Source: an uncultured Collinsella sp. (lineage in GTDB: Bacteria; Actinomycetota; Coriobacteriia; Coriobacteriales; Coriobacteriaceae). From it: 29,478 nucleotides of DNA. Under the pieces are notes generated by a model that was given only the letters and a program-made list of their open reading frames with translations, did no database searches and was not told where the DNA came from. A program made the position numbers and the translations under genes. The stretch's first letter is position 1; each line of letters opens with the position of its first letter. Below, piece by piece: positions 6,773 to 14,755 of the stretch. Where the stretch lies: positions 1 through 29,478 of the forward strand of contig UQJA01000011.1 of NCBI GenBank assembly GCA_900541285.1, given 5' to 3'.

Positions 6773-7924
6773 ATGGCCGATAAGATCCAGTGGGCGGGCA
6801 ACACGATGCCCAAGAGCGATGACAAGCACTTGGGAATCATGAGTCTCGACCACGTGAAGAAGGCCCGCGCCTTCCACCAGTCGTTCCCCCAGTACACCGT
6901 CACTCCGCTTGCCCGCCTGGACGGCCAGGCCGCGCGTCTGGGCCTGTCCAACCTGTGCGTTAAGGACGAGAGCTATCGCTTTGGCCTCAACGCCTTTAAG
7001 GTCCTGGGCGGCTCGTTTGCCATGGCCAACTACATTGCCGACGAGACCGGCAAGGACGTTGCCGACTGCACCTTCGATTACCTGACCTCCGATCAGCTGG
7101 CCGAGGACTTTGGCCAGGCTACCTTCTTTACCGCCACCGACGGCAACCATGGCCGCGGCGTGGCATGGGCTGCCAACAAGCTGGGCCAGAAGGCCGTCGT
7201 GCACATGCCCAAGGGTTCCACCAAGCCCCGCTTCGATAACATCGCCGCCGAGGCCGACGCCTGCGAGCGCGGCGTCATCGTTCAGGACACCGCCTGGGAG
7301 GGCTACGAGAAGATCCCGTCCTGGATCATGGAGGGTTACGGCACCATGGCTTCCGAGGCTGCCGAGCAGCTGCGCGAGATGGCCATCAACCGCCCGACGC
7401 ACGTGTTTGTCCAGGCTGGCGTGGGTTCGCTCGCCGGCGCCGTAGTGGGCTACTTCACCAACCTGTACCCCGATAACCCGCCCACCTTCGTTGTGGTCGA
7501 GTGCGCTCCTGCCGCCTGCCTGTACAAGGGTGCTGCCGCCGGCGACGGCGATCCGCGCATCGTGGACGGCGACATGCCCTCCATCATGGCCGGCCTGTGC
7601 TGCGGTGAGCCCAACATCCTGGGCTGGGATATCCTGCGCAACCACACCACCGCCTTCGTGTCCTGCCCCGACTGGGTCACCGCTCGCGGCATGCGCACCC
7701 TGGGCGCTCCCGAGAAGGGCGACCCGCGCGTCATCTCCGACGAGTCCGGCGCTGTGACCACCGGCCTGGTCGAGACCCTCATGCTCGATCCCGAGTACGC
7801 CGAGCTCAAGGAACTCATCGGCCTGGACAAGACGAGCTCCGTGCTCTGCTTCTCCACCGAGGGCGACACCGATCCGGATCAGTACCGTCGCATCGTCTGG
7901 GAGGGCGAGTATCCGACCTGCTAG
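6773..7924 (+). CDS. ygeX: Diaminopropionate ammonia-lyase
   Basis: 383 residues, PLP-dependent, converting 2,3-diaminopropionate to pyruvate and ammonia. The PLP lysine is K76 in FGLNAFKVLGG. The substrate/cofactor segments ATDGNHGRGVAWAA, QAGVGSLAGAVVGYF and the C-terminal CFSTEGDTDP match the family. Length is close to E. coli YgeX (about 398). The start at 6773 follows TAAGGAG at a good distance. It opens the plus-strand catabolic cluster ygeX-ygeY-ygeW. In gut anaerobes these genes belong to the anaerobic purine/urate degradation set, where diaminopropionate-type intermediates are thought to be cleaved. The gene is intact, unlike the next one. The 237-bp gap downstream is highly structured. 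Confidence 0.93.
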   Translation: MADKIQWAGNTMPKSDDKHLGIMSLDHVKKARAFHQSFPQYTVTPLARLDGQAARLGLSNLCVKDESYRFGLNAFKVLGGSFAMANYIADETGKDVADCTFDYLTSDQLAEDFGQATFFTATDGNHGRGVAWAANKLGQKAVVHMPKGSTKPRFDNIAAEADACERGVIVQDTAWEGYEKIPSWIMEGYGTMASEAAEQLREMAINRPTHVFVQAGVGSLAGAVVGYFTNLYPDNPPTFVVVECAPAACLYKGAAAGDGDPRIVDGDMPSIMAGLCCGEPNILGWDILRNHTTAFVSCPDWVTARGMRTLGAPEKGDPRVISDESGAVTTGLVETLMLDPEYAELKELIGLDKTSSVLCFSTEGDTDPDQYRRIVWEGEYPTC

Positions 7925-7933
7925 CAGAGTGAC

Positions 7934-8057
7934 CTGTCCGGAGGCAGCCGGAGGACTTTACTCCCTGCTCGGACAGTCCTGCTCGCACGGAGAGCACATT
8001 AAGTGCTCTCCGGCTCGTGCGGAACTCGCGACGGAGCAAAGTCCTCCGTCCGCCTCC
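7934..8057. repeat. Nest of competing hairpins between ygeX and ygeY
   Basis: A long imperfect dyad pairs 7940-7964 with 8033-8057 (about 22 of 25 positions). Inside its loop GGAGAGCAC (7989-7997) pairs perfectly with GTGCTCTCC (8003-8011) around ATTAA. Two alternatives overlap the left arm: CTGTCCG (7934-7940) with CGGACAG (7970-7976), and AGGACT (7952-7957) with AGTCCT (7975-7980). No T tract follows. The arrangement could be an mRNA processing or stability element, an attenuator, or a palindromic repeat; I cannot assign it to a known riboswitch class. Confidence 0.55.
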
Positions 8058-8122
8058 TATGGTTACTTGCTTGTGGGGTGCTCGACCTCACGCTGCTTGG
8101 CACAAGTGATCTATCTGAAATA

Positions 8123-8138
8123 TTTACCTGTAGGTAAA
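8123..8138. promoter_or_regulatory. 7-bp dyad upstream of ygeY
   Basis: TTTACCT-GT-AGGTAAA is a perfect 7-bp inverted repeat in a locally AT-rich stretch, 23 bp before the ygeY ATG at 8162. Too compact for a stable RNA hairpin, it looks more like a DNA-binding site. AAAGG at about 8148-8152 serves as the ygeY ribosome site. Confidence 0.35.
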
Positions 8139-8161
8139 CCCTTGTAGAAAGGTTGACTGTT

Positions 8162-9546
8162 ATGACTAAAGAACTCGATTTTGATGCCATTAAGGCTGCT
8201 GCGGAGTCTCATCGTGCTGATAGACTCGCTTCCTGCGCGCCATGATCTCTCACCCCTCTGAGTCTTGTGAGGAGGGCGAGGTTGTCGCTTGCATTAAGGC
8301 CGAGATGGAGAGCCTTGGCTATGACGAGGCCAAGGTCGACGGCCTGGGCAACGTCATGGGTTTCATGGGCGAGGGCGACAAGATCATCGCCATCGACTCC
8401 CACATCGACACCGTCGGCATCGGCAACATCGAGAACTGGGATGCCGATCCCTATGAGGGCTACGAGACCGACGAGATCATCTACGGCCGCGGCGGCTCCG
8501 ATCAGGAGGGCGGCATGGCTTCCGCTACCTACGCTGCCAAGATGATGAAGGACATGGGCCTCATCCCCGAGGGCTACAAGATCATGGTCGTCGGCACCGT
8601 CTAGGAAGAGGACTGCGACGGCATGTGCTGGCAGTACATCTACAACAAGGACGGCATTAAGCCCGAGTTCGTCATTTCCACCGAGCCCACCGACAGCGGC
8701 ATCTATCGCGGTCACCGCGGCCGTATGGAGATCCGCATCGACGTTCACGGCGCCTCCTGCCACGGTTCCGCTCCCGACCGCGGCGACAACGCCATTTACA
8801 AGATGGCCGACATCATCGCCGGCGTCCGCGCCCTCAACAACAACGGCTGCGACGAGTCGACCGACATCAAGGGTCTCGTTAAGATGCTCGACCCCAAGTA
8901 CAACCCCGAGCACTACGAGGATGTCCGCTTCCTGGGCCACGGCACCTGCACCGTCAGCCAGATCTTCTACACCAGCCCCAGCCGCTGCGCCGTGGCCGAT
9001 TCCTGCGCCATCTCCATCGACCGTCGCATGACCGCCGGCGAGACCTGGGAGTCCTGCCTGGACGAGATCCGCAACCTGCCGTCCGCCAAGAAGTACGGCG
9101 ACGACGTGAAGGTCTCCATGTACATGTACGACCGTTCGTCCTGGACCGGCGAGGTCTACGAGACCGAGGCTTACTTCCCCACGTGGATCAACAAGGAGAC
9201 CGCTCCGCACGTCAAGGCCCTCGTCGACGCCCACAAGGCCATGTTCGGTGACGAGCGCATCGGCTGCGAGCCCAGCATGGATAAGCGCACCGGTCGTCCG
9301 CTGTGCGACAAGTGGACCTTCTCCACGAACTGCGTTTCCATCCAGGGCCGCTATGGCATCCCCTGCGTGGGCTTTGGCCCGGGTGCCGAGTCTCGGGCTC
9401 ACGCTCCCAACGAGGTCACCTACAAGGACGACCTGGTCACCGCTGCCGCCATGTACGTGGCTGCCCTGAACCTCTACGATCCCAGCCAGGCCGATGGCGA
9501 CGCCACCGTGTTCCGCGCCGGTCTGACCAACAACAAGATCGATTAG
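8162..9546 (+). pseudogene. ygeY: YgeY-type M20-family hydrolase, broken by a frameshift and an amber codon
   Basis: Restoring the frame gives about 461 residues of the YgeY (M20 peptidase/deacetylase-like) family. The start ATG at 8162 encodes MTKELDFDAIKAAAESHRAD. At 8222-8223 the expected ATG codon of ADMTRFLRAM has lost its T (reads GATAGACT), shifting the frame. The shifted frame reads MISHPSESCEEGEV onward to a TAG at 8602-8604, exactly where homologues read VGTVQEEDCDG (Gln; CAG to TAG). The reading continues in the same frame to 9546 with full conservation. Metal-binding motifs are still present: DSHIDTVG, GGSDQEGG, EEDCDG, TEPTD and the late H in RAHAPNE. So the lesions look recent, or are sequence errors. 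Neighbours ygeX and ygeW are intact. Confidence 0.85.
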
Positions 9547-9568
9547 TCCCATTCTTCGATTTTGTTGA

Positions 9569-9593
9569 GCCGGGGGCCGCGCGTGTCCCCGGC
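9569..9593 (+). terminator. GC-rich hairpin after ygeY, without T tract
   Basis: GCCGGGG (9569-9575) pairs with CCCCGGC (9587-9593) in the 201-bp gap between ygeY and ygeW. No run of T follows, so it is more likely a processing or pausing hairpin than an efficient terminator. Nothing else is recognisable in the gap apart from the ygeW ribosome site. Confidence 0.35.
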
Positions 9594-9747
9594 ACCCCCT
9601 GTTGACTTGGGGCCCGCGGTCGTTATCTCCCATGCTTCCTCAACGGTGGCGGGTCCTCGTCATGGTGCTCTGCATGTTCTAGCCACACGCGCATGCCGGA
9701 GTACATCTACTCATTGCGATCGTTTCATCTTTGGAAAGGACATTTCC

Positions 9748-10950
9748 ATGGACGCCAAGTTTACCGAGCTCGTCGAGCAGCTGAACGGCCTCGATTTTAA
9801 GGGTATGTACGGCAGCGACTTCCTGCACACCTGGGACAAGACCACCGATGAGATCAAGGCGCTCTACATCGTCGCCGACGCCCTGCGCGAGCTGCGCGAG
9901 AACAACGTCTCGTCCAAGATCTTCGACTCGGGCCTGGCCGTCTCCCTGTTCCGTGACAACTCCACCCGTACGCGCTTCTCCTTCTCTAAGGCCGCCAACC
10001 TGCTCGGCCTTGAGCTGCAGGACCTGGACGAGAAGAAGCCCCAGATCGCTCACGGCGAGACCGTCCGCGAGACCGCTACCATGATCTCCTTCATGGCCGA
10101 CGTCATCGGCATCCGCGACGACATGTACATCGGCAAGGGCGACGCCTACATGGCCGAGGTCTCCGAGTCCGTGCAGCAGGCCTACGAGGACGGCGTTTTG
10201 GATCACCGTCCCACGCTCATCTCCCTGCAGTCCGATTCCGACCACCCCACGCAGTCCTCTGCCGACATGCTCTACCTCATCAACGAGTTTGGCGGCCTCG
10301 AGAACCTCAAGGGCAAGAAGGTTGCCGTCACCTGGGCCTATTCGCCCTCTTACGGCAAGCCGCTGTCCTGCCCGCAGTCGCTGATCAGCCTGCTGCCCCG
10401 CTTTGGCATGGACGTCACCCTGGCCCACCCCGAGGGCTACGACCTTATGCCCGAGGTCGTCGAGCGCGCCAAGGGCTATGCCGCCGAGTCCGGCACCACC
10501 TTTAAGCAGGTCAACACCATGGCCGAGGCCTTCGAGGGCGCCGACATCGTGATCCCCAAGAGCTGGGCTCCGTTTGCCGCCATGGAGAAGCGTACCAATC
10601 TGTACGCCGAGGGCGACGACGCCGGCATCGCTGCGCTCGAGAAGGAGCTGCTCGCCCAGAACGCCACCCATCAGGATTGGTGCTCCACGACCGAGCTCAT
10701 GGAGAAGACTGCCAACGGCCAGGACACCATCTTTATGCACCCGCTGCCCGCCGACATCTCCGGTGTCTCCTGCGAGCACGGCGAGGTCAACGCCGACGTC
10801 TTCGACATGCACCGCGTGGGCATGTACAAGGAGGCCAGCTACAAGCCGTACGCCATCGCAGCCATGATGTTCCTGCAGAAGGTTGCCGATCCCGCCGCTA
10901 CCCTCAAGGCCCTCGACGAGCGCAACACCGCCCGTTGGTTCCAGGCCTAA
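9748..10950 (+). CDS. ygeW: YgeW, knotted carbamoyltransferase-family protein
   Basis: 400 residues from an ATG at 9748 preceded by GGAAAGGA; an in-frame extension upstream is not conserved. It belongs to the aspartate/ornithine carbamoyltransferase superfamily. The carbamoyl-phosphate loop is STRTR (72-76) and the second-site motif MHPLPAD lies near residue 330. Length matches E. coli YgeW (about 396). The physiological substrate of YgeW is not fully settled; in the purine-degradation set it is thought to handle a ureido-type intermediate and yield carbamoyl phosphate, a possible ATP source through carbamate kinase. The gene is intact and is followed by an intrinsic terminator, so ygeX-ygeY-ygeW form one block. 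Confidence 0.92.
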   Translation: MDAKFTELVEQLNGLDFKGMYGSDFLHTWDKTTDEIKALYIVADALRELRENNVSSKIFDSGLAVSLFRDNSTRTRFSFSKAANLLGLELQDLDEKKPQIAHGETVRETATMISFMADVIGIRDDMYIGKGDAYMAEVSESVQQAYEDGVLDHRPTLISLQSDSDHPTQSSADMLYLINEFGGLENLKGKKVAVTWAYSPSYGKPLSCPQSLISLLPRFGMDVTLAHPEGYDLMPEVVERAKGYAAESGTTFKQVNTMAEAFEGADIVIPKSWAPFAAMEKRTNLYAEGDDAGIAALEKELLAQNATHQDWCSTTELMEKTANGQDTIFMHPLPADISGVSCEHGEVNADVFDMHRVGMYKEASYKPYAIAAMMFLQKVADPAATLKALDERNTARWFQA

Positions 10951-10973
10951 AGCCGGGTTGAGGTAAGCCATGT

Positions 10974-11012
10974 AAAGGGGGCGCTCTGCCAACCGGCGGG
11001 GTGCCCCTTTTT
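10974..11012 (+). terminator. Intrinsic terminator after ygeW
   Basis: AAAGGGGGC (10974-10982) pairs with GCCCCTTT (11003-11010), with one bulged G and an inner GCC/GGC pair, and ends in a run of five T. It separates the ygeXYW block from mocA-hyuA. Confidence 0.75.
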
Positions 11013-11099
11013 GCATCGCGGGCGTGCGGGATAAGCGCTTTCGATGTAGATGCCCGCGGCGCGAGTTATGGGTACGATGGTTTCAGGGGAGGTATCACC

Positions 11100-11714
11100 A
11101 TGAAACTTGGATGCGTCATTATGGCTTCGGGCGAGGGCAAGCGGTTTGGCTCTAACAAGATGCTTGCCGATATCTATGGCGAGCCGCTGATTGCCCGGAC
11201 CATCGATTCGGTTCCCCGGGGCTTTGACGTTGTGGTTTCGACGCGTTGGCCCGAGGTCGCCCAGATTTGCGAGGACAAGCATTGCCCGTGCGTGCTGCAC
11301 GATGGCGAGCTGCGCAGCGAAAGCGTCCGTGCGGGCCTTTCATGGGGAGTCGAACGCAACTGGAAAGGTTGCCTCTTTTTGCCGGGCGACCAGCCGCTCG
11401 TGAGTTCGGATTCTTTTGAGGCCATGGTTCGCACGTTTGATGAGCGTGGCCGCAAGCATCCGGTGCGTCTTGCATGCAACGGTGAGCCTTCGAGCCCGGT
11501 GCTCTTTCCGGCGGAACTGTTCGATGCACTTATGTGTCTTGAGGGTAAGGACGGCGGCGGTTCGATCCTCAAGGACCGTACCGACGTGGTGCTGGTCGAG
11601 GCGCGTGCCTACGAGCTGTGGGACGTCGATACCGCCAAGGGACAGCAACGCATAACGGAGCATATCGCCGCCTGCTCGTATTTTGATCGCGTGGCCAACT
11701 GCATCAATCAATAA
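11100..11714 (+). CDS. mocA: MocA-type molybdenum-cofactor nucleotidyltransferase
   Basis: 204 residues from an ATG at 11100 with GGGGAGG upstream. It belongs to the NTP-transferase (MobA-like) fold: signature MASGEGKRFGSNKML (residues 8-22) in place of the usual LAAGxGxRxGxxK, metal-binding LPGDQPLVS near residue 95, and the terminal segment LWDVDTAKGQQRI. MocA enzymes attach CMP to molybdopterin to form the dinucleotide cofactor used by xanthine-dehydrogenase-type hydroxylases. Position next to hyuA, yqeB and xdhC supports a role in maturing a purine hydroxylase that is not encoded in the window. hyuA starts nine bases after its stop, so the two form an operon. The gene is intact. Confidence 0.85.
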   Translation: MKLGCVIMASGEGKRFGSNKMLADIYGEPLIARTIDSVPRGFDVVVSTRWPEVAQICEDKHCPCVLHDGELRSESVRAGLSWGVERNWKGCLFLPGDQPLVSSDSFEAMVRTFDERGRKHPVRLACNGEPSSPVLFPAELFDALMCLEGKDGGGSILKDRTDVVLVEARAYELWDVDTAKGQQRITEHIAACSYFDRVANCINQ

Positions 11715-11723
11715 GGAGCAATT

Positions 11724-13091
11724 ATGATCATCATCAAAAAACGGCGCGCTCGTGACGCCCCAGGGGCTTCGCCGCGCCGATCTTGCCATGGAGGGCGATA
11801 AGATTGTGCGGATTGCCGCGGCAATCGAGCCGGGCGAGGGCGATACCGTCCAGGACGCCACCGACTGTTGGGTGTTCCCCGGCTTTATCGACGGCCACAC
11901 GCACATGCAGTGCTGGACTGGCATGGATTGGACGGCCGATAGCTTTGAGACCGGTACGCGTGCGGCTGCCTGCGGCGGTACGACGACCATCGTGGACTAC
12001 GCGACGGCCGATCGCGGCGTGACCATGCCCGATGCATTGGCCGAGTGGCATCGCCGCGCCGACGGAACCTGCAAGGCTAACTACGCGTTTCATATGGCAC
12101 TCGCCGAGTGGAATGAATGCAACCGCGCCGATCTTTCGGCCATGCGCGAGGCGGGCGTGTCGTCGTTTAAGACCTACTTTGCCTATGACCACCTGCGCCT
12201 GGACGACGCCGAGACGCTCGAGGTGCTGGAGGAACTCAAGCGCGTGGGCGGCATGCTCTGCGTGCATTGCGAGAACGGTACGCTGGTGAATGAACTGCAG
12301 AAGCGCGTGTACGAGCAGGGGATTCATGGGCCCGAGGGGCATGCGCTCAGCCGTCCGGATGTGTGTGAGGCCGAGGCCGTGAGCCGCCTACTGTATCTGG
12401 CACACCTGGCCGGGGACGCTCCGGTCAACGTGGTGCACCTTTCGACCAAGCTGGGGCTCGAGGCTATTCGCGCTGCCAAAGCGCGCGGGCAGAAGAACAT
12501 CTATGTCGAGACATGCCCTCAGTATCTGATGCTCGATGATACCTGCTATCTGGAGCAGGGAGAGGACGGCTTTGCCGGCGCCAAGTATGTGATGAGTCCG
12601 CCGCTGCGCCATGCCGGTGACCGTGCCGCGTTGCGCGAGGCGCTTGTGGCCGGCGAGATCGATACGATTGCAACCGACCACTGCAGCTTTAACCTGCACG
12701 GGCAAAAGGACCGCGGGCGCGACGATTTCCGCGCGATTCCCAACGGCGGGCCCGGTGTGGAGCATCGTCCCGTCGCGATCGCTACGAGCTTTGAGGGACA
12801 GCTGGGCCCCGAGGATCTATGCCGCTTGATGAGCGGAACCCGGCGCGCGTCTTTGGCATGTATCCGCACAAGGGCTGTCTTGCCGAGGGCGCCGATGCCG
12901 ACGTGTGCGTGTGGGGTCCCAAGGCGCGCTGGACGATCAGCGCCGCGACGCAGCATCAGGCCGTGGACTACACGCCGCTCGAGGGCTTTGAGGCACATGG
13001 CCGCGCCAAGGCTGTGTTTGTGAACGGCGTGCTGGTGGCGCGCGATGGCGAGCCCACCGGAGCTCAGCCCGGTCGCTACGTGCCCCGCTAA
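11724..13091 (+). pseudogene. hyuA: Dihydropyrimidinase/hydantoinase-family amidohydrolase with two frameshifts
   Basis: Restored length is 455 residues, the usual size for the family (E. coli HyuA about 461). The start ATG at 11724 follows AAGGAG and encodes MIIIKN. The A run at 11736-11741 has six A where five keep the frame (AAA AAC GGC GCG), so the gene shifts by one base. The main part then reads from 11752. After 12836 a C is missing (expected AGC GGC AAC CCG), returning to the first frame to the stop at 13091. All amidohydrolase ligands survive: H58 and H60 (DGHTH), the lysine in SSFKTYFAY that should be carbamylated, HCENG, VVHLSTK and the late D in IATDHCSF. The enzyme would open a cyclic amide such as a hydantoin or ureide of the purine pathway. 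Confidence 0.85.
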
Positions 13092-13111
13092 CGGGGACGA
13101 CGCCAAATTAG

Positions 13112-13849
13112 CTACCCCTGGAGGATGGTGGCGATGAGGGGGCGGCCGAGGGCTGCCTCGAAGCGATCTGCCATCGTTGGGTCGTTGAGCGTGTCGGCTT
13201 GGTTGAGCATGATGCGGGCATTGTTGAGGTTCAGCATCCGCAGCTCGGCATTGAGCACCTGGGCGACGCGCTCGGGCGTGGCGATGTCGGTGAGCTCGCA
13301 GCCGCAACGCTCGCAAAAGAGCTCGGGGCGGTGGACGGCTTCGTTGATGGGCTTGCCGAGTCCCGAGGCGCCGACGACCCAGATGAGGTTGGCCATGCCG
13401 GCGGGGACCACGGGCTCCCAAGTGGCATGCGCCTTGAGCGGGAGTCGCTTGCTACCGTCTGCCTCGGCCAACACATAGTCAAAGCGCTGCGCCAGCTCGT
13501 CGAGCGCCTCGGCGGGGGCGGAGAGCTTGCCTGTCTCCGGGTCCAAGACGCCTGCCTGGCAGATGCTTCCCCGCACAAGCCCCGCGCAGGCCTCGCAGGT
13601 GCAGCCTAGGGCGTGTGGGGCACCTGGCTTCCAAGGCGCGGCGTCCAAGCGACGGCTCGACCCGTCCCATGGCACGCCAGCGACGGGAAGCATGTGCGTG
13701 GTGGTACAGAGAAGCACCCTGCCGCCAGCGCGCATTAGCTCGAGACCCAGCGCCTTCAGCAAGGTCGACTTGCCGCCACTGCCGATAATCGCGGTAATGC
13801 CCGGCTCGATCCTGAGCGCCGAGGCAAGATTGCCGCTAACCGTTTCCAT
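13112..13849 (-). CDS. yqeC: YqeC, putative selenium-dependent hydroxylase accessory P-loop protein
   Basis: 245 residues on the minus strand. The P-loop GSGGKST (about 23-29) and the signature DYVLAEADGSKRLPLKAH (about residues 125-145) define YqeC. Two Cys clusters, CTCEAC and CERCGC, could bind metal. YqeC co-occurs with yqeB and selD in genomes with selenium-dependent molybdenum hydroxylases; its reaction is not established. It is convergent with hyuA (20 bp gap) and divergent from yqeB, with a shared 102-bp promoter region. Start at 13849 is the first ATG of the conserved N-terminus, with a GGTGA-like ribosome site. The gene is intact. Confidence 0.9.
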   Translation of the reverse strand: METVSGNLASALRIEPGITAIIGSGGKSTLLKALGLELMRAGGRVLLCTTTHMLPVAGVPWDGSSRRLDAAPWKPGAPHALGCTCEACAGLVRGSICQAGVLDPETGKLSAPAEALDELAQRFDYVLAEADGSKRLPLKAHATWEPVVPAGMANLIWVVGASGLGKPINEAVHRPELFCERCGCELTDIATPERVAQVLNAELRMLNLNNARIMLNQADTLNDPTMADRFEAALGRPLIATILQG

Positions 13850-13862
13850 CTGTTCACCGCCG

Positions 13863-13910
13863 TATAATACTGTGATAATAAATAATCATCAGAGTAGCGG
13901 TCGGACCGCT
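13863..13910 (+). promoter_or_regulatory. -10 element and small hairpin in the yqeC/yqeB divergent region
   Basis: TATAAT lies at 13863-13868 on the plus strand, 84 bp before the yqeB ATG; its -35 region is poor. Further on AGCGG-TCGGA-CCGCT (13896-13910) forms a short stem followed by TTTT, which could act as a weak attenuator of yqeB. The AT-rich stretch between also offers TATTAT hexamers to the minus strand for yqeC. Confidence 0.45.
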
Positions 13911-13951
13911 TTTGCTCTGCTCAAACCGTAGCACAGGGAGGTGCCCCGGGA

Positions 13952-14746
13952 ATGCTCGTTTATGTTCGCGGCGCCGGCGATATCGCCACGGGTGTCGCTG
14001 CCCGTTTGGTGCGCGCCGGCGTGTCGGTCGTTATGGCAGATATCGCGGTTCCCACGTGCATCCGTCGAACGATCAGTTTTTGCGAGGCCATTCGCTTGGG
14101 CGAGGTCGAGGTCGAGGGCATTCGCGCCCGCTTGGCGCAGACGTCGGCCGAGGTGCTTGAGATTACCGAGGCGGGGGATGTCGCCGTGGTGGTGGACCCC
14201 CAGGCACAGATGGTCGGCGAGCTTAAGCCCGCGGCTGTGGTAGACGCGATTCTGGCCAAGCGCAATCTGGGCACCACGCGCGACATGGCTCCCGCCGTCA
14301 TCGCGGTAGGGCCGGGCTTTACCGCGCCGGTCGATTGCGATGCCGTGGTCGAAACCATGCGCGGGCATTTTTTGGGCCGCGTGATTACCCAGGGCTCACC
14401 CCAGCCCAACACGGGCGTGCCGGGCATGATCGGCGGATACGGCAAGGAGCGTGTTATTCACAGTCCCGCCGCCGGCGTGTTTCGGTCCGACCGCGCAATC
14501 GGCGACATCGTGAGCGCCGGAGACGTGATCGGCTACGCGGGCGATACGCCCATGTTCACGACGATTGACGGCTGTCTGCGCGGTCTTTTGGCAGATGGCG
14601 TTCAGGTGACCGAGGGCTTTAAATGTGCCGACGTCGACCCGCGCAGCGATGCCAGCTATATCAACTACATTTCGGACAAGGCGACGTCGGTCGGCGGCGG
14701 CGTGCTCGAGGCACTCGCTATACTCACCGATGTCTTTAGAGGATAG
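13952..14746 (+). CDS. yqeB: YqeB, selenium-dependent molybdenum hydroxylase accessory protein
   Basis: 264 residues of the EF2563/YqeB family (selenium-dependent hydroxylase 1). The N-terminus VYVRGAGDIATGVAARLVRAG is a Rossmann-like glycine motif; the segment AVGPGFTAPVDCDAVVETMRGHFLGRVI and the biotinyl-like end SPAAGVFRSDRAIGDIVSAGDVIG are typical. The family is a marker for the labile selenium cofactor of xanthine- and purine-hydroxylases; its exact chemistry is unknown. Start at 13952 follows GGGAGG at 12-13 bases. xdhC begins nine bases after its stop, so yqeB-xdhC are one operon. The gene is intact. Confidence 0.93.
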   Translation: MLVYVRGAGDIATGVAARLVRAGVSVVMADIAVPTCIRRTISFCEAIRLGEVEVEGIRARLAQTSAEVLEITEAGDVAVVVDPQAQMVGELKPAAVVDAILAKRNLGTTRDMAPAVIAVGPGFTAPVDCDAVVETMRGHFLGRVITQGSPQPNTGVPGMIGGYGKERVIHSPAAGVFRSDRAIGDIVSAGDVIGYAGDTPMFTTIDGCLRGLLADGVQVTEGFKCADVDPRSDASYINYISDKATSVGGGVLEALAILTDVFRG

Positions 14747-14755
14747 AAGGCGGCA

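Noticed and set aside
8602..8604. In-frame TAG in ygeY as a pyrrolysine codon
   Set aside because: No pyl genes are visible, the site is Gln in homologues, and the same gene has an independent frameshift, so a nonsense change is simpler.
8209..9633. Long minus-strand ORF (474 codons) opposite ygeY
   Set aside because: Its Val/Gly/Asp/His-rich composition is the reverse image of ygeY codons; no ribosome site or conserved domain.
11001..11099. Upstream extension of mocA to 11001
   Set aside because: The added residues overlap the terminator of ygeW and are not conserved; GGGGAGG precedes the ATG at 11100.
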